Assembly: GCF_002440555.1 (NCBI RefSeq) | Contig: NZ_DJUR01000003.1 | Location: 26,360-90,359, forward strand | DNA length: 64,000 nt | Direction of reading: 5' to 3' | Source of the DNA: Aerococcus sp. UBA6277 | GTDB taxonomy: Bacteria > Bacillota > Bacilli > Lactobacillales > Aerococcaceae | Shown: positions 17,528 to 27,224 of the stretch, one piece after another | Position numbering within the stretch: the first letter of the stretch is position 1 | How the letters are laid out: the number at the start of each line of letters is the position of its first letter | Program-made: the position numbers and the translations under genes | Notes under the pieces: generated by a model | Told to the model about the DNA's origin: nothing | Seen by the model: the letters and a program-made list of their open reading frames with translations, nothing else | Databases searched by the model: none

Positions 17528-19357
17528 TTAAGAATATCCCATTGAAACATCCATTGGTGTTTCTTCTGAGAATTGACTGTTGTATAAATCAGCGTAGAAG
17601 CCGTCTGCAGCCATTAATTCATCATGGGTACCATGTTCAGTAATATTCCCTTGTTGCATAACGAGAATCAAGTCAGCGTCACGAATCGTTGATAAACGGT
17701 GGGCAATTACGAAACTGGTTCTGCCCTCCATAATCTTATTCATAGCTTCTTGAATCAGTTTTTCAAGACGGGTATCTACCGATGACGTCGCTTCATCCAA
17801 AATTAAGATATCTGGATCCGCAATCACTGCACGAGCAATGGTCATCAATTGTTTTTGCCCTAATGAAATATTGTTAGCTTCTTCATTGATTTCCATTTCA
17901 TAACCGCCAGGTAGGGTGTTGATGAAATGGTCAACGTTGGCAACTTCTGCCGCTTCTTGAACTTCGTAATCATTGGCGTCCAATTTACCAAAGCGAATAT
18001 TTTCTAAGACCGTATCTGTGTATAACCAGGCATCTTGTAATACCATACCAAAGTGCTTGCGTAATTCTCCGCGCGTCATTGATTTAGTAGGTACACCATC
18101 AATTTTAATCGCACCAGCATCCACGTCATAAAAACGCATCAACAAATTGATTAAAGTCGTTTTACCCGCACCTGTAGGGCCAACAATGGCCACTGTTTGA
18201 CCAGGCTCAACTTTGAATGAGATATCTTGCATCAACGGTTTCTCTGGGTCGTAACCGAAGCGTACATGGTCGAATTCAACAGCACCAGTCACTTTCGCAG
18301 GTAGGTGGCCGGTAACTTCTTCCTGGATCTCATTTTCCTCGTCTAAGAAGTCGAATACACGGTGGGCTGCAGCTAGGGCTGATTGTAAGACACCAGATAA
18401 TTGGGTCAACATTTGAATCGGTTGGGTAATTTGCATCACGTATTGGACTAAGGCTTGTAGATTACCAACTGTCAACTTGCCAGCAAGGGTATATAAACCA
18501 CCGGCAATTGCAGTGGCCACGTAACCCAAGTTACTTACCGTATTCAGTAGCGGCATCATTAGTGACGATAGGAAGCTAGCTTTAAAACCGTAATCCCGCA
18601 ATTGTTTGTTTCGGCGTTCAAATTCTGCCACCGATTCCTCTTGACGACTGTAGACCTTAATTTCGGTGAAACCTGACAGCTGTTCTTGGGTATAACCAAA
18701 TAAGTTCCCCAAGGCATTCGCTTGATTTTGGAAGGCTGATTGTGATTGGTTGATAATCAATTTAGCAAAAATGAATGACAATGGAATTGTGGTCACAATA
18801 ATTAAGGCTAGGTGCCATTGGATAATGAACATAGAAATAACCGCAAAGGAAATCCCAAGAATCGCATTCACGAACTGAATAAAGGACTGTTGCAAAGCAT
18901 TGGTAATTGAATCAATATCATTGGTCATCCGTGATAAGATATCGCCCGTTGGATGGCTGTCAAAATAAGAAACAGGCATATTGTTGGCTTTTTTAGCAAC
19001 ATCGTTACGAAGGTCGTATATAGCATTTTGCACCACGTTTGTTAGCCAATATTGACCTAAGTATTGACCTGACCAGAAGAAGCAACCACGGATAAAGTAA
19101 AGCAAGGCAATGTAACCAACGTATTCATAGTTGATACCTGCACCAGGTACTTGGTTCATCAAATCTACTACATTACTGGTTAATTCAGTGATTGCTAAAC
19201 CAAGTACGATCGGTTCTAAAACACCGGCAATATTCATCCAAACAGTGGCAAACATGGCCAAAAAGAACTGGCCTTTATAGGGTTTGATATACCGCCATAG
19301 GTTGCCTAAGATTTCCTTAGTTGGAATTTCTCGTTTTTCAATTTCTGTATTAGCCAC
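17528..19357 (-). CDS. ABC exporter, fused permease-ATPase, canonical-glutamate subunit
   Basis: The second half of a heterodimeric ABC exporter of the LmrCD/YfiBC type. The 609-residue product has six transmembrane segments (about residues 30-330) and a C-terminal ATPase. Walker A is GPTGAGKTT near 390, Walker B ILILDEATSS near 513 with the catalytic Glu, and the signature reads ISLGQ instead of LSGGQ. It starts with GTG and overlaps the upstream subunit gene by 8 bases, so the two are coupled. The substrate is unknown; relatives export drugs or lipids. Confidence 0.9.
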   Translation of the reverse strand: MANTEIEKREIPTKEILGNLWRYIKPYKGQFFLAMFATVWMNIAGVLEPIVLGLAITELTSNVVDLMNQVPGAGINYEYVGYIALLYFIRGCFFWSGQYLGQYWLTNVVQNAIYDLRNDVAKKANNMPVSYFDSHPTGDILSRMTNDIDSITNALQQSFIQFVNAILGISFAVISMFIIQWHLALIIVTTIPLSFIFAKLIINQSQSAFQNQANALGNLFGYTQEQLSGFTEIKVYSRQEESVAEFERRNKQLRDYGFKASFLSSLMMPLLNTVSNLGYVATAIAGGLYTLAGKLTVGNLQALVQYVMQITQPIQMLTQLSGVLQSALAAAHRVFDFLDEENEIQEEVTGHLPAKVTGAVEFDHVRFGYDPEKPLMQDISFKVEPGQTVAIVGPTGAGKTTLINLLMRFYDVDAGAIKIDGVPTKSMTRGELRKHFGMVLQDAWLYTDTVLENIRFGKLDANDYEVQEAAEVANVDHFINTLPGGYEMEINEEANNISLGQKQLMTIARAVIADPDILILDEATSSVDTRLEKLIQEAMNKIMEGRTSFVIAHRLSTIRDADLILVMQQGNITEHGTHDELMAADGFYADLYNSQFSEETPMDVSMGYS

Positions 19358-21089
19358 GATTTAATTCCTCCTCACTTAATTGAGATGATGCAATTTCATA
19401 GTAAAGTTCAGACGTTTTAAGTAGTTCTTTATGGGTACCGCGCGCAGCCACTTCACCTTCATCTAGAACGATGATTTGATCAGCATGGATAATAGAACTT
19501 ACACGTTGGGCAACGATGATAGTTGTTGCATTCTGTGTTTCGTCTTTTAAAGCTTGGCGCACTGCAGCATCGGTCTTGTAGTCTAGTGCTGAGAACGAGT
19601 CATCGAAGATGTAAATTTCTCGGTCCGCAATAATTGAACGAGCAATAGACAACCGTTGTTTTTGTCCACCAGATAGGTTGGCCCCACCTTCATCCAAATG
19701 GGTTGCGTATTTGGTTTCCAAACGGTTGATAAATTCAGAAGCCTGCGCAACGTTAGTCGCTCGGTCAAAATCCATTTCATCCGCATTGAATTTACCGTAA
19801 CGTAAGTTTTCCGCGATATCCCCAGTAAATAGTAAGGCTTTTTGCGGTGTATACCCAATTTTTGACCGTAAAGCATTCAAGTCATAGTTTCGAACGTCAA
19901 TCCCGTCAATTAAAATTTGACCCTTACTCACGTCGTAGAAACGAGGAATTAGCTTAACAATCGTTGATTTACCAGATCCAGTTGACCCAATAAAAGCAAC
20001 TGTTTCACCAGGATTTGTTTTAAAGGAAATGTTCCGTAGAACGGGCTTAGAGGCATCTGGATACGCAAAGTCAACGTCACGGAATTCTAGGGTACCAAAT
20101 TCATCAGATTCAGTAATCGCCACTTGTGGATCAGGTGAAGCAACTGTAATTGGCATATCCATCACTTCTTGTAAACGACCCGCTGATACCGCCGCACGTG
20201 GGTACATCATAAAGATGTTGGCAAACATTAATAATGAGAATAATGCGTGGAATACGTACTCGATGAAGGCAACCATGATACCGACTTGCATAGAGCCAGT
20301 CTCAATCAAACCAGCTCCAAACCAAAGGATCGCAATAATCACGGTATTCAATAATAGAGAGAATAGGGCCGGTGTAACTGCGATGGTTTTGAATAATTTA
20401 CCAGATTGTTTCTTGTAAGATTGGTTAACGTCTTTAAATCGGCCTTCTTGGAATTGCTCATTATTGAAGGCCCGGATTACACGTAAACCAGTAATATTTT
20501 CCCGTAGAATCCGGTTGATATTATCTAAACTTGCCTGTTGTTTTTCAGAAATCGGCAAAGTGTATTTGGCGATAAAAATCACAGATAAGATGATAATAAT
20601 AGAAACGGGAATCACGTAAATGCCTAATGCTGGTGAAATGGAGAAGATCATGATGATCGAGAAAACTAGCATCATAGGGGATACTAGACCTTGTTTTAAA
20701 GTCATCTCCATAAATTGTAAAATCACAAAGGCATCAGTTGAAATACGTGTCGTTAAAGATGCCACACCCAACTCTTGAAACTCATGGTGAGATAGGTTTT
20801 GCATTTTTTTATAGGCATCGTTTCGGATGTTCATGACCATGTCATTGACGATATTAGAAACGGTATAAGCGGTGATCGTCCGTGAAACGAGGGATAGTAC
20901 CACCAATCCCATCATTATCCATGTATAGCGCCATAACAGGGGGATATCTTGGGTAATAATGGCATTATCAATCATTTGCGCTAATAGGGTAGGTAAACCA
21001 ATCATTACTGCTGCCGTCCCAAAGGTAGCAATGAAGGTGATCAGCAATTTACCAGGGTATTTTTTTACGTATTTCCAGATAAAATTCAA
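19350..21089 (-). CDS. ABC exporter, fused permease-ATPase, degenerate-site subunit
   Basis: The first half of the heterodimeric exporter, 579 residues: six transmembrane segments in the first ~320 residues, then an ATPase with Walker A GSTGSGKST near 370, signature LSGGQKQR and Walker B IYIFDDSFSALD. The catalytic Glu after Walker B is Asp here, the hallmark of the degenerate subunit in heterodimeric exporters. It starts with TTG seven bases after GGAGG. In the complex its signature completes the partner's functional ATP site. Confidence 0.9.
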   Translation of the reverse strand: MNFIWKYVKKYPGKLLITFIATFGTAAVMIGLPTLLAQMIDNAIITQDIPLLWRYTWIMMGLVVLSLVSRTITAYTVSNIVNDMVMNIRNDAYKKMQNLSHHEFQELGVASLTTRISTDAFVILQFMEMTLKQGLVSPMMLVFSIIMIFSISPALGIYVIPVSIIIILSVIFIAKYTLPISEKQQASLDNINRILRENITGLRVIRAFNNEQFQEGRFKDVNQSYKKQSGKLFKTIAVTPALFSLLLNTVIIAILWFGAGLIETGSMQVGIMVAFIEYVFHALFSLLMFANIFMMYPRAAVSAGRLQEVMDMPITVASPDPQVAITESDEFGTLEFRDVDFAYPDASKPVLRNISFKTNPGETVAFIGSTGSGKSTIVKLIPRFYDVSKGQILIDGIDVRNYDLNALRSKIGYTPQKALLFTGDIAENLRYGKFNADEMDFDRATNVAQASEFINRLETKYATHLDEGGANLSGGQKQRLSIARSIIADREIYIFDDSFSALDYKTDAAVRQALKDETQNATTIIVAQRVSSIIHADQIIVLDEGEVAARGTHKELLKTSELYYEIASSQLSEEELNRG

Positions 21090-21165
21090 ACGTTTTCCTC
21101 CTTAAATTTATTTTGTCTAGTAGTTATTGAAAAATATAATGAATAAATTATAGGTAAAGTGAATA

Positions 21166-21193
21166 AAAGGCAGACCGAAATCGGTCTGCTTTT
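21166..21193. terminator. Terminator after the YkpA-type ABC-F gene
   Basis: A perfect 8-bp stem (21170-21177 with 21182-21189) with a 4-base loop, and T4 on both strands. It separates the ABC-F gene from the ABC exporter operon. Confidence 0.75.
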
Positions 21194-21222
21194 GTCAGTT
21201 TGTGTTTTAACAACACACAATT

Positions 21223-22854
21223 TTATTCAGCGTATAATTTTTGGATGCGGTCTTGCACATCTTTATTGTCTAAAAATTCTTCGTAAGTAGTATCCATACG
21301 GTCAACCACACCATTTGGTGTAACATGGATGATACGGTTAGCGATTGTTTGGATAAACTCACGGTCATGAGAAGTAAATAAGACGACTTCCTTAAATTTG
21401 ATTAAGCCCTCATTCAGACTAGAAATAGATTCCAAGTCCAAGTGATTTGTTGGGTCATCCATCACCAATACATTGGCTTTAGATAACATCATCTTAGATA
21501 ACATACAACGAACACGTTCCCCACCTGACAATACATCTAGGTTTTTATTTACTTCGTCACCAGAGAATAACATACGACCTAAGAATGAACGTAAGAATGT
21601 GTTATCTTCTTCCTCTGGACCATTGGCGAATTGACGTAACCAATCAAGGATACTTTGTTGACTGTTTTCAAATTCATCTGAGTTATCACGTGCCAAGTAA
21701 GTTTGACTTGTAGTGACACCCCATTTGTATGAACCTGAGTCTGGTTCCATATTCCCTGTGATGATTTCCATTAAAGCAGTAGTTGAAATATCGTTACGAG
21801 ATACAAAAGCGACTTTATCTTTTGGACGGATAATGAACGATACATTATCTAACACTTTCACGCCATCAATTGTTTTAGAAAGATTTTCTACAGTTAATAC
21901 ATCATTACCAATTTCACGTTCTGGCTCGAAACCAACAAATGGATATTTACGGCTTGAAGGACGGATGTCATCCAATTCGATTTTTTCCAATGTTTTCTTA
22001 CGAGATGTCGCTTGTTTTGATTTAGATGCGTTAGCAGAGAAGCGGGCGATAAAGTCTTGTAACTCTTTCACTTTCTCTTCTTTTTTCGCATTTGCATCAG
22101 CTTGTAATTTAGCAGCTAATTCTGAAGATTGCTTCCAGAAGTCGTAGTTACCAACGTAAAGTTGAATTTTACCGTAATCTACGTCACAGATGTGCGTACA
22201 TACCTTGTTTAAGAAGTAACGGTCATGGGAAACAACTAATACAGTGTTCGGGAAGTTGATGATGTATTCAGCTAACCATTCGATGGTGTCTGAATCCAAA
22301 CCGTTTGTCGGCTCATCTAGTAGTAAGACATCAGGTTCACCGAATAGAGCTTGTGCAAGCAAGACTTTTACTTTTTCTTGCTCAGCTAATTCGCTCATTG
22401 TTTGGTAGTGCATGTCTTCGCCAATACCTAAACCACGTAATAATTGTGATGCTTCGTTTTCAGCATCCCAACCATTCATTTCAGCGAATTCTGCTTCTAA
22501 TTCACCAGCGCGAACACCGTCTTCTTCAGAGAAGTCAGCTTTAGCGTATAGAGCATCTTTTTCCTCACGAACTGTGTAAAGACGTTTGTTACCCATGATA
22601 ACAGTGTCTAAAACTGTGTATTGTTCAAAACCAAAGTGATTTTGGCTTAAAACTGATAGGCGTTCGTCATCACCCATGGATACGTTACCAGTTGTTGGGC
22701 TTAATTCGCCAGATAATACTTTTAAGAAGGTAGATTTACCCGCTCCATTGGCACCGATAATGCCGTAGCAGTTCTCAGGTGTGAATTTTAAGTTTACTTC
22801 ATCATACAATTTACGACTTGCAAATTGTACACTTACATTATTTACAGTTAACAT
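21223..22854 (-). CDS. ABC-F ATPase of the YkpA/YbiT type
   Basis: A 543-residue soluble protein with two ABC domains joined by a charged linker (about residues 240-300, KKEEKVKELQDF...SKQATSRKK). ABC-F proteins bind the ribosomal E site and modulate translation. Domain 1 has Walker A GANGAGKST and Walker B LLLDEPTNGLD, but its signature position reads MSELAEQEK. Domain 2 has an intact LSGGER signature, but its Walker A reads SRNDISTTAL (no Lys) and its Walker B MDDPTNHLD. Only one composite ATP site is therefore canonical. GAGGAT precedes the ATG. It does not look like a resistance-type ABC-F protein. Confidence 0.9.
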   Translation of the reverse strand: MLTVNNVSVQFASRKLYDEVNLKFTPENCYGIIGANGAGKSTFLKVLSGELSPTTGNVSMGDDERLSVLSQNHFGFEQYTVLDTVIMGNKRLYTVREEKDALYAKADFSEEDGVRAGELEAEFAEMNGWDAENEASQLLRGLGIGEDMHYQTMSELAEQEKVKVLLAQALFGEPDVLLLDEPTNGLDSDTIEWLAEYIINFPNTVLVVSHDRYFLNKVCTHICDVDYGKIQLYVGNYDFWKQSSELAAKLQADANAKKEEKVKELQDFIARFSANASKSKQATSRKKTLEKIELDDIRPSSRKYPFVGFEPEREIGNDVLTVENLSKTIDGVKVLDNVSFIIRPKDKVAFVSRNDISTTALMEIITGNMEPDSGSYKWGVTTSQTYLARDNSDEFENSQQSILDWLRQFANGPEEEDNTFLRSFLGRMLFSGDEVNKNLDVLSGGERVRCMLSKMMLSKANVLVMDDPTNHLDLESISSLNEGLIKFKEVVLFTSHDREFIQTIANRIIHVTPNGVVDRMDTTYEEFLDNKDVQDRIQKLYAE

Positions 22855-22919
22855 CTTGATCCTCTTTCTTCCATAAGATTCGTGGCGTAAAACGCCTAAC
22901 CATACTCATGGTACATGAT

Positions 22920-22964
22920 TAGCACCCTTGAATCAAATACATTTAATCCAAAGGTGCTATTTTT
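22920..22964 (+). other. Hairpin with T run between ppk and the ABC-F gene
   Basis: TAGCACC (22920-22926) pairs with GGTGCTA (22953-22959), followed on the plus strand by T5. Genes on both sides are on the minus strand, where no T run follows, so its terminator activity is doubtful. It may block antisense read-through or act in mRNA processing. Confidence 0.4.
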
Positions 22965-22991
22965 ATTGTGATCGATTATTAATGGCCATCG

Positions 22992-25145
22992 CTATTTTGT
23001 ATTTAGTCTATTTTGCAAACGTTCAAACCAAGTCATTTTACTGCGCGGGGCAGATGTTCTGGCTTGTTCGGCTTCGTTTAAAGCCTTTTGCATGAAGATT
23101 TGTTGTGAGTCTACTGGCGCTAAATCATTTTGTACATATTGGTAGGTACAGTCACGTAATTTATAACGCGCTTTGGTATTATCTTCTAAGTATACTTTCA
23201 AGATTTCCATAATTTCTTCGTGAATGTGTTCATTTAAAATAGGGAACTCGATTTCTACACGGCCGATCATGTTACGAGTCATCATATCAGCAGATGATAA
23301 GAATAGTTTCTCATCTCCGTTATTGTTAAACCAGTAGATACGGCTGTGTTCTAAGAAACGACCGACAACTGAGATGACATTGATATTTTCAGATACGCCA
23401 GGAATACCTGGTACCAGACAGCAAATACCACGGATAATCAGATCTACTTTTACTCCAGCTTGGCTAGCTTCGTATAATTTCTTGATGACATCTTTTGAGG
23501 TTAAAGAATTCATTTTGGCGATGATATGACCATTACCATTCGCTTTGTGAGCTTGAATTTCATCCTCTATATCTTCAATGTAGTTATCACGAATCGCAAA
23601 AGGTGATACATGTAGGTAGTGGTAGTCTGGTTGGTTAGAGTAGCCACTTAGGTAGTTGAAGAAATCTGTTGCATCTTCTGCAATCCCTTCGTTAGTTGTG
23701 ATGATCCCCATATCAGTGTAGAAACGGGCAGTCTTATCATTGTAGTTACCAGTTCCAAGATGGACGTAACGGTGAACGCGACCATTCTTTTGTTTCACAA
23801 CCATGGCAATTTTAGAGTGCGTTTTAAGATGGGTTTTACCATAGATTACATGGCAACCAGCTTCTTCTAATATTTTTGCCCATTGGACATTATTTTCTTC
23901 ATCGAAACGTGCTTTCAATTCCACTAAAACTGTTACTTGTTTACCACGTTCAGCAGCTGTTTTTAAGGCTGAAATGATTGGTGAATTCGCCGATACTCGG
24001 TATAAAGTTTGCTTGATCGCAAGCGTATGTGGGTCATTGGCTGCATCTTGGATAAATTCGACCACTGGTTTGAACGAATCATAAGGGTGGTGTAGAAAGA
24101 TATCACGTTTTTCAGCTAATTTGAATAAATTAGTGGTTTGTAATTCGCTAGGGTAAACCGGTTTAAATGGTTCATAGCGCAAGTTAGGAAAGTAATTTTC
24201 CAAGACATCGATGGCATCCCCAAGTCCAGTTAAGTCTAGTGGACCGTTGACGAAGTAGAGGTCACGTTCTAATAGACCCAATTCTTCTAGCAAATATTCA
24301 AGGTCTGCATGGATATATTCTTGATCATAATTTTCTTCTTGTTGAATTTCGATACGAACGGCCATACCGTTACGTCGTTGTACTAAGTAGTCTTCAATGA
24401 CTGTTAATAAATCTTCCGCGCCATCTTCTTGAATATCTAGATCGGCATTTCGGGTCACACGGAACAAGAAGCTAGATTCGATAGTATAGCCAGTAAATAA
24501 GGTTTCAAGAAAGTTTGTCACAATATCTTCTAGATTAATGAAGTAATAGTGAGCATTTTCTTCGTAATGGAAGTAACGGTTAACCAATTGTGGAATTGGG
24601 ACAATAGCTACCTGCTGTTCGCCTTCACGACTTAAGTTCACAAAAATATGAATTAATTTGTTGTTTAAACTTGGAAAAGGACGATAAGCATCAATACCAA
24701 GTGGTGTAAGCGTTGGGTAAATTTCATTAAAGAAGAATGTTTTTATTTTCTCTTGGCGACGCGTAGGCGCTTCGTTGAAACGGATAAAGTGGATATTGTG
24801 TTTTGCCACTTCTTTCTTCAATTCTTGGTATAGAGCATATTGATATTCGTTGTTTTCATGGTTTTTATCTGCAATGGCGATGAGTTGCTGTTCAGCAGTC
24901 CATTGTTTCTTAGAATCTAATTCATTGACATTTAGATGGTATTGATCTTGTAGGCCAGCTACACGAACCATCATAAATTCATCTAAATTTGACGTCCCAA
25001 TACTTAGAAAGTTTAATCGCTCTAATAAAGGGTTTCTGTCATCGGCAGCTTCTTGTAATACACGGTAGTTAAAATTTAACCAAGAGACTTCTCGGTTTTC
25101 ATAGTAATCAGGATTATCAAGGTCGTATTTGATTTGTTCAGTCAT
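22992..25145 (-). CDS. ppk: Polyphosphate kinase 1
   Basis: PPK1 polymerises inorganic polyphosphate from the terminal phosphate of ATP, reversibly. The 717-residue protein shows the family layout: N-terminal helical domain (REVSWLNFNYRVLQEA), head domain, and two phospholipase-D-like C-terminal domains. The catalytic His lies in LKTHSKIAMV (near residue 430), followed by HLGTGNYNDKTARFY and later SSADMMTRNM. It lies 45 bases downstream of ppx in the same direction, forming a polyphosphate synthesis/degradation pair. GGAG precedes the ATG. Confidence 0.97.
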   Translation of the reverse strand: MTEQIKYDLDNPDYYENREVSWLNFNYRVLQEAADDRNPLLERLNFLSIGTSNLDEFMMVRVAGLQDQYHLNVNELDSKKQWTAEQQLIAIADKNHENNEYQYALYQELKKEVAKHNIHFIRFNEAPTRRQEKIKTFFFNEIYPTLTPLGIDAYRPFPSLNNKLIHIFVNLSREGEQQVAIVPIPQLVNRYFHYEENAHYYFINLEDIVTNFLETLFTGYTIESSFLFRVTRNADLDIQEDGAEDLLTVIEDYLVQRRNGMAVRIEIQQEENYDQEYIHADLEYLLEELGLLERDLYFVNGPLDLTGLGDAIDVLENYFPNLRYEPFKPVYPSELQTTNLFKLAEKRDIFLHHPYDSFKPVVEFIQDAANDPHTLAIKQTLYRVSANSPIISALKTAAERGKQVTVLVELKARFDEENNVQWAKILEEAGCHVIYGKTHLKTHSKIAMVVKQKNGRVHRYVHLGTGNYNDKTARFYTDMGIITTNEGIAEDATDFFNYLSGYSNQPDYHYLHVSPFAIRDNYIEDIEDEIQAHKANGNGHIIAKMNSLTSKDVIKKLYEASQAGVKVDLIIRGICCLVPGIPGVSENINVISVVGRFLEHSRIYWFNNNGDEKLFLSSADMMTRNMIGRVEIEFPILNEHIHEEIMEILKVYLEDNTKARYKLRDCTYQYVQNDLAPVDSQQIFMQKALNEAEQARTSAPRSKMTWFERLQNRLNTK

Positions 25146-25190
25146 TTTTGTATTCTCCTTTTCATTAAGCTACGGAGAGACTAGTAACTG

Positions 25191-26744
25191 TTATAAAATG
25201 GCCCGATATGAATTTGCATGTATAAACTCTAGGGTAATGTCTTTGCCGATTGCACGTTCTACATGTTTCTTTTGGTCCTCAGAACGGTAGACTTCGGATA
25301 ATAATTCTCCTTGGTAGAAGATACGTAGAATCAGGCTATTACCTTTCATCACAGTATCCATACTTTTCACAATATTGTTATGAGAATCATTTAGACATTC
25401 AGCAAACTTGATCAGTCCTCCAATGTGTTGAAGGTTTTCCACTTGTTTATCGTCTAGCATTTCTCCATAGGTTGTTAAATATTGGTCAAATAAAGTTTTA
25501 TTTTTATATGAAGCTAAAATAGAAAGGGCTAATCTTTCAGGGTGCGAGAATCCATTTAAATTAGAGTTAGAAAGTAAATAGAAGGTATGTTGCGATGCAT
25601 TTCCTGGTTCAATCATTTCCCCAAGATTGTACAAATATGTCCCATAATTCAATAACTCTAATTCATGGTCATTCAATTTCAAATAGCCATCTTCACTTAA
25701 GGCCGTGTATAACTGGCGAGCAATCACCATTCGTTGCGCTGAATCAGGCATTGAAAATTGGTAAATACTAGATAATCGTTCAACTGTTTGTTGGGCCACT
25801 CGATGGATGTCGAAGGCAGATCGGTATTTTTCCTCTAAATATTCATACACAATACCCTCACGCAATCCTTCTTGTGAGAACTTAAATACTGGTGAATCAA
25901 CAGTTTGAATGAGTTCTTGGAAAACAATTGTCGCTGGTACGATAATATCTGCTCGGTTAGATGACAGACCTTCTAGCTTGAGCATCTCTTTCATTGACAA
26001 GTCGACAAAAGTATCGAAGACTTGGTCAATTTGCTTAGGTTTCATTGTATATTCGTGTAAACCTGCCATACCGTAATTTGACTGCATTTGGTGGACACGG
26101 GCAACGTTACGCGCAGAACCACCAATCGCAAAAATCGGTAAGTTTAAGTTTTCAAAGAAGGGTTGTTCAGAAAAGGCTTGGCGGACAAATTTACGTGTTT
26201 CCTTGATGCTTTTAGCATCATTGAAGTCTTTCCCGTTAAAGAATTTCTCTTGTAATGATACGGCCCCAAATGGGAAAGAGAAGGCTTCAACCAATTCTTT
26301 GTCCTTAAAGACTGTGATTTCTGTTGAGCCACCACCGATATCAATGGATACACCGTCAGAATCACTCATAGAGTGAATGACTGCAGAGAATCCGTAGTAA
26401 GCTTCCATTTCCTCTGGCACTAATTCAATGGTGACACCAGTTTTTTTCTTCACTTGATTGACGATGTCATCTTTGTTTTTTGATTGTCGGATGGCTGCAG
26501 TTGCTTTTGGCAATATGCGGTCAGCTTTTAAAATAGCCGCTTCTTTGGCAAAGGCGCCAATAATTCGGGCTAGGGTATCAATACCATCCTGTGACATTTC
26601 GTGATTTTCATTTATATATTGAAAAATCCGTGCGGGAATTTTAATGTTTTGAATTTCTCGCATGGCTAAATTATCTTCGACTTGAAAGACAACAAGGCGA
26701 ATAGAGTTTGAACCTATATCAATCAAACCAATTCGTTCTTTCAT
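25191..26744 (-). CDS. ppx: Exopolyphosphatase / Ppx-GppA family phosphatase
   Basis: Releases phosphate from the ends of polyphosphate, and in some homologues hydrolyses pppGpp. The start is placed at ATG 26744 (MKERIGLIDIGSNSIRLVVF), which gives 517 residues, the normal length; the open frame continues about 60 codons upstream without a plausible start. The N-terminal actin-like ATPase fold has the phosphate-1 motif DIGSNSIRL and phosphate-2 DIGGGSTEI near residue 143. The C-terminal HD-like helical region follows after residue ~310. AAAGGA lies about 10 bases upstream. It is the first gene of ppx-ppk and follows a long structured leader. Confidence 0.93.
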   Translation of the reverse strand: MKERIGLIDIGSNSIRLVVFQVEDNLAMREIQNIKIPARIFQYINENHEMSQDGIDTLARIIGAFAKEAAILKADRILPKATAAIRQSKNKDDIVNQVKKKTGVTIELVPEEMEAYYGFSAVIHSMSDSDGVSIDIGGGSTEITVFKDKELVEAFSFPFGAVSLQEKFFNGKDFNDAKSIKETRKFVRQAFSEQPFFENLNLPIFAIGGSARNVARVHQMQSNYGMAGLHEYTMKPKQIDQVFDTFVDLSMKEMLKLEGLSSNRADIIVPATIVFQELIQTVDSPVFKFSQEGLREGIVYEYLEEKYRSAFDIHRVAQQTVERLSSIYQFSMPDSAQRMVIARQLYTALSEDGYLKLNDHELELLNYGTYLYNLGEMIEPGNASQHTFYLLSNSNLNGFSHPERLALSILASYKNKTLFDQYLTTYGEMLDDKQVENLQHIGGLIKFAECLNDSHNNIVKSMDTVMKGNSLILRIFYQGELLSEVYRSEDQKKHVERAIGKDITLEFIHANSYRAIL

Positions 26745-26882
26745 AACTATTGTGTCCTTTCGTTTCTTATGTGCTTCAGTAACAACTAAAATGAAATTTA
26801 TCTTAAGCTTAGTATAACGTAATTTAGGTAAATTCGAAATATTATTTCCCGATAAGTAAAAGACTATTTTTGCGTGAAAATT

Positions 26883-27180
26883 TATGGGGCTTTCTAGAAA
26901 AAGAGGCCCGTGACCCAAAAGCCACAAGCCCCATACTTGCTATTTAACGATAGCCGTAATATCTATCGGGCTACGAAAGTCAAACTCTTATGATATTTGT
27001 TAAAATAATCCAATTCCCTGACAGTATTGGTCGGTTTTTAGTCTATTGCGTTGAGTATAAGCGACTGTCGTAGCACCTCTTTTGAACTATAAATGAACTG
27101 GTTTACCACCGGTTGCGCCATATACTTGTGAGGTTACTTAGTAAGTGGCATCTGATGCCACTTACTATAAAGTCTAGTGG
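26883..27180 (-). ncRNA. Candidate structured leader RNA (or small RNA) upstream of ppx, ending in a terminator
   Basis: The 480-base gap between the HAD gene and ppx has no gene but many exact pairings: AGTAAGTGGCAT 27140-27151 with 27155-27166, GAGGT 27130-27134 with ACCTC 27075-27079, a 7-bp hairpin 27096-27114, TCGTAGC 27068-27074 with GCTACGA 26970-26976, GACAGT 27020-27025 with 27064-27069, and CGATAG 26948-26953 with 26963-26968. On the minus strand an 8-bp stem (26930-26923 with 26911-26904, intact only with G-U pairs in that orientation) is followed by T5 (26902-26898). This aptamer-then-terminator order, about 150 bases before the ppx start, resembles a transcription-attenuating riboswitch or a free small RNA. 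One inner hairpin (27096-27114) pairs better on the plus strand, so the strand is not certain. I could not match it to a known family. Confidence 0.5.
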
Positions 27181-27224
27181 TTGGGTGAATAGTGACTATG
27201 TATTGATTTTTTAGCCGCTATATT

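Noticed and set aside
26745..26927. N-terminal extension of Ppx of about 60 residues
   Set aside because: The extension has no ribosome site and overlaps the leader terminator; the protein family begins at MKERIGLIDIGSNS.
27075..27140. Resemblance of GGTGGTAAACC (minus strand) to RNase P RNA, and of AGAGGTGC to the lysine riboswitch
   Set aside because: The other universally conserved RNase P segments (such as GAAAGTCC) and the rest of the lysine aptamer core are absent. Short matches like these are expected by chance.
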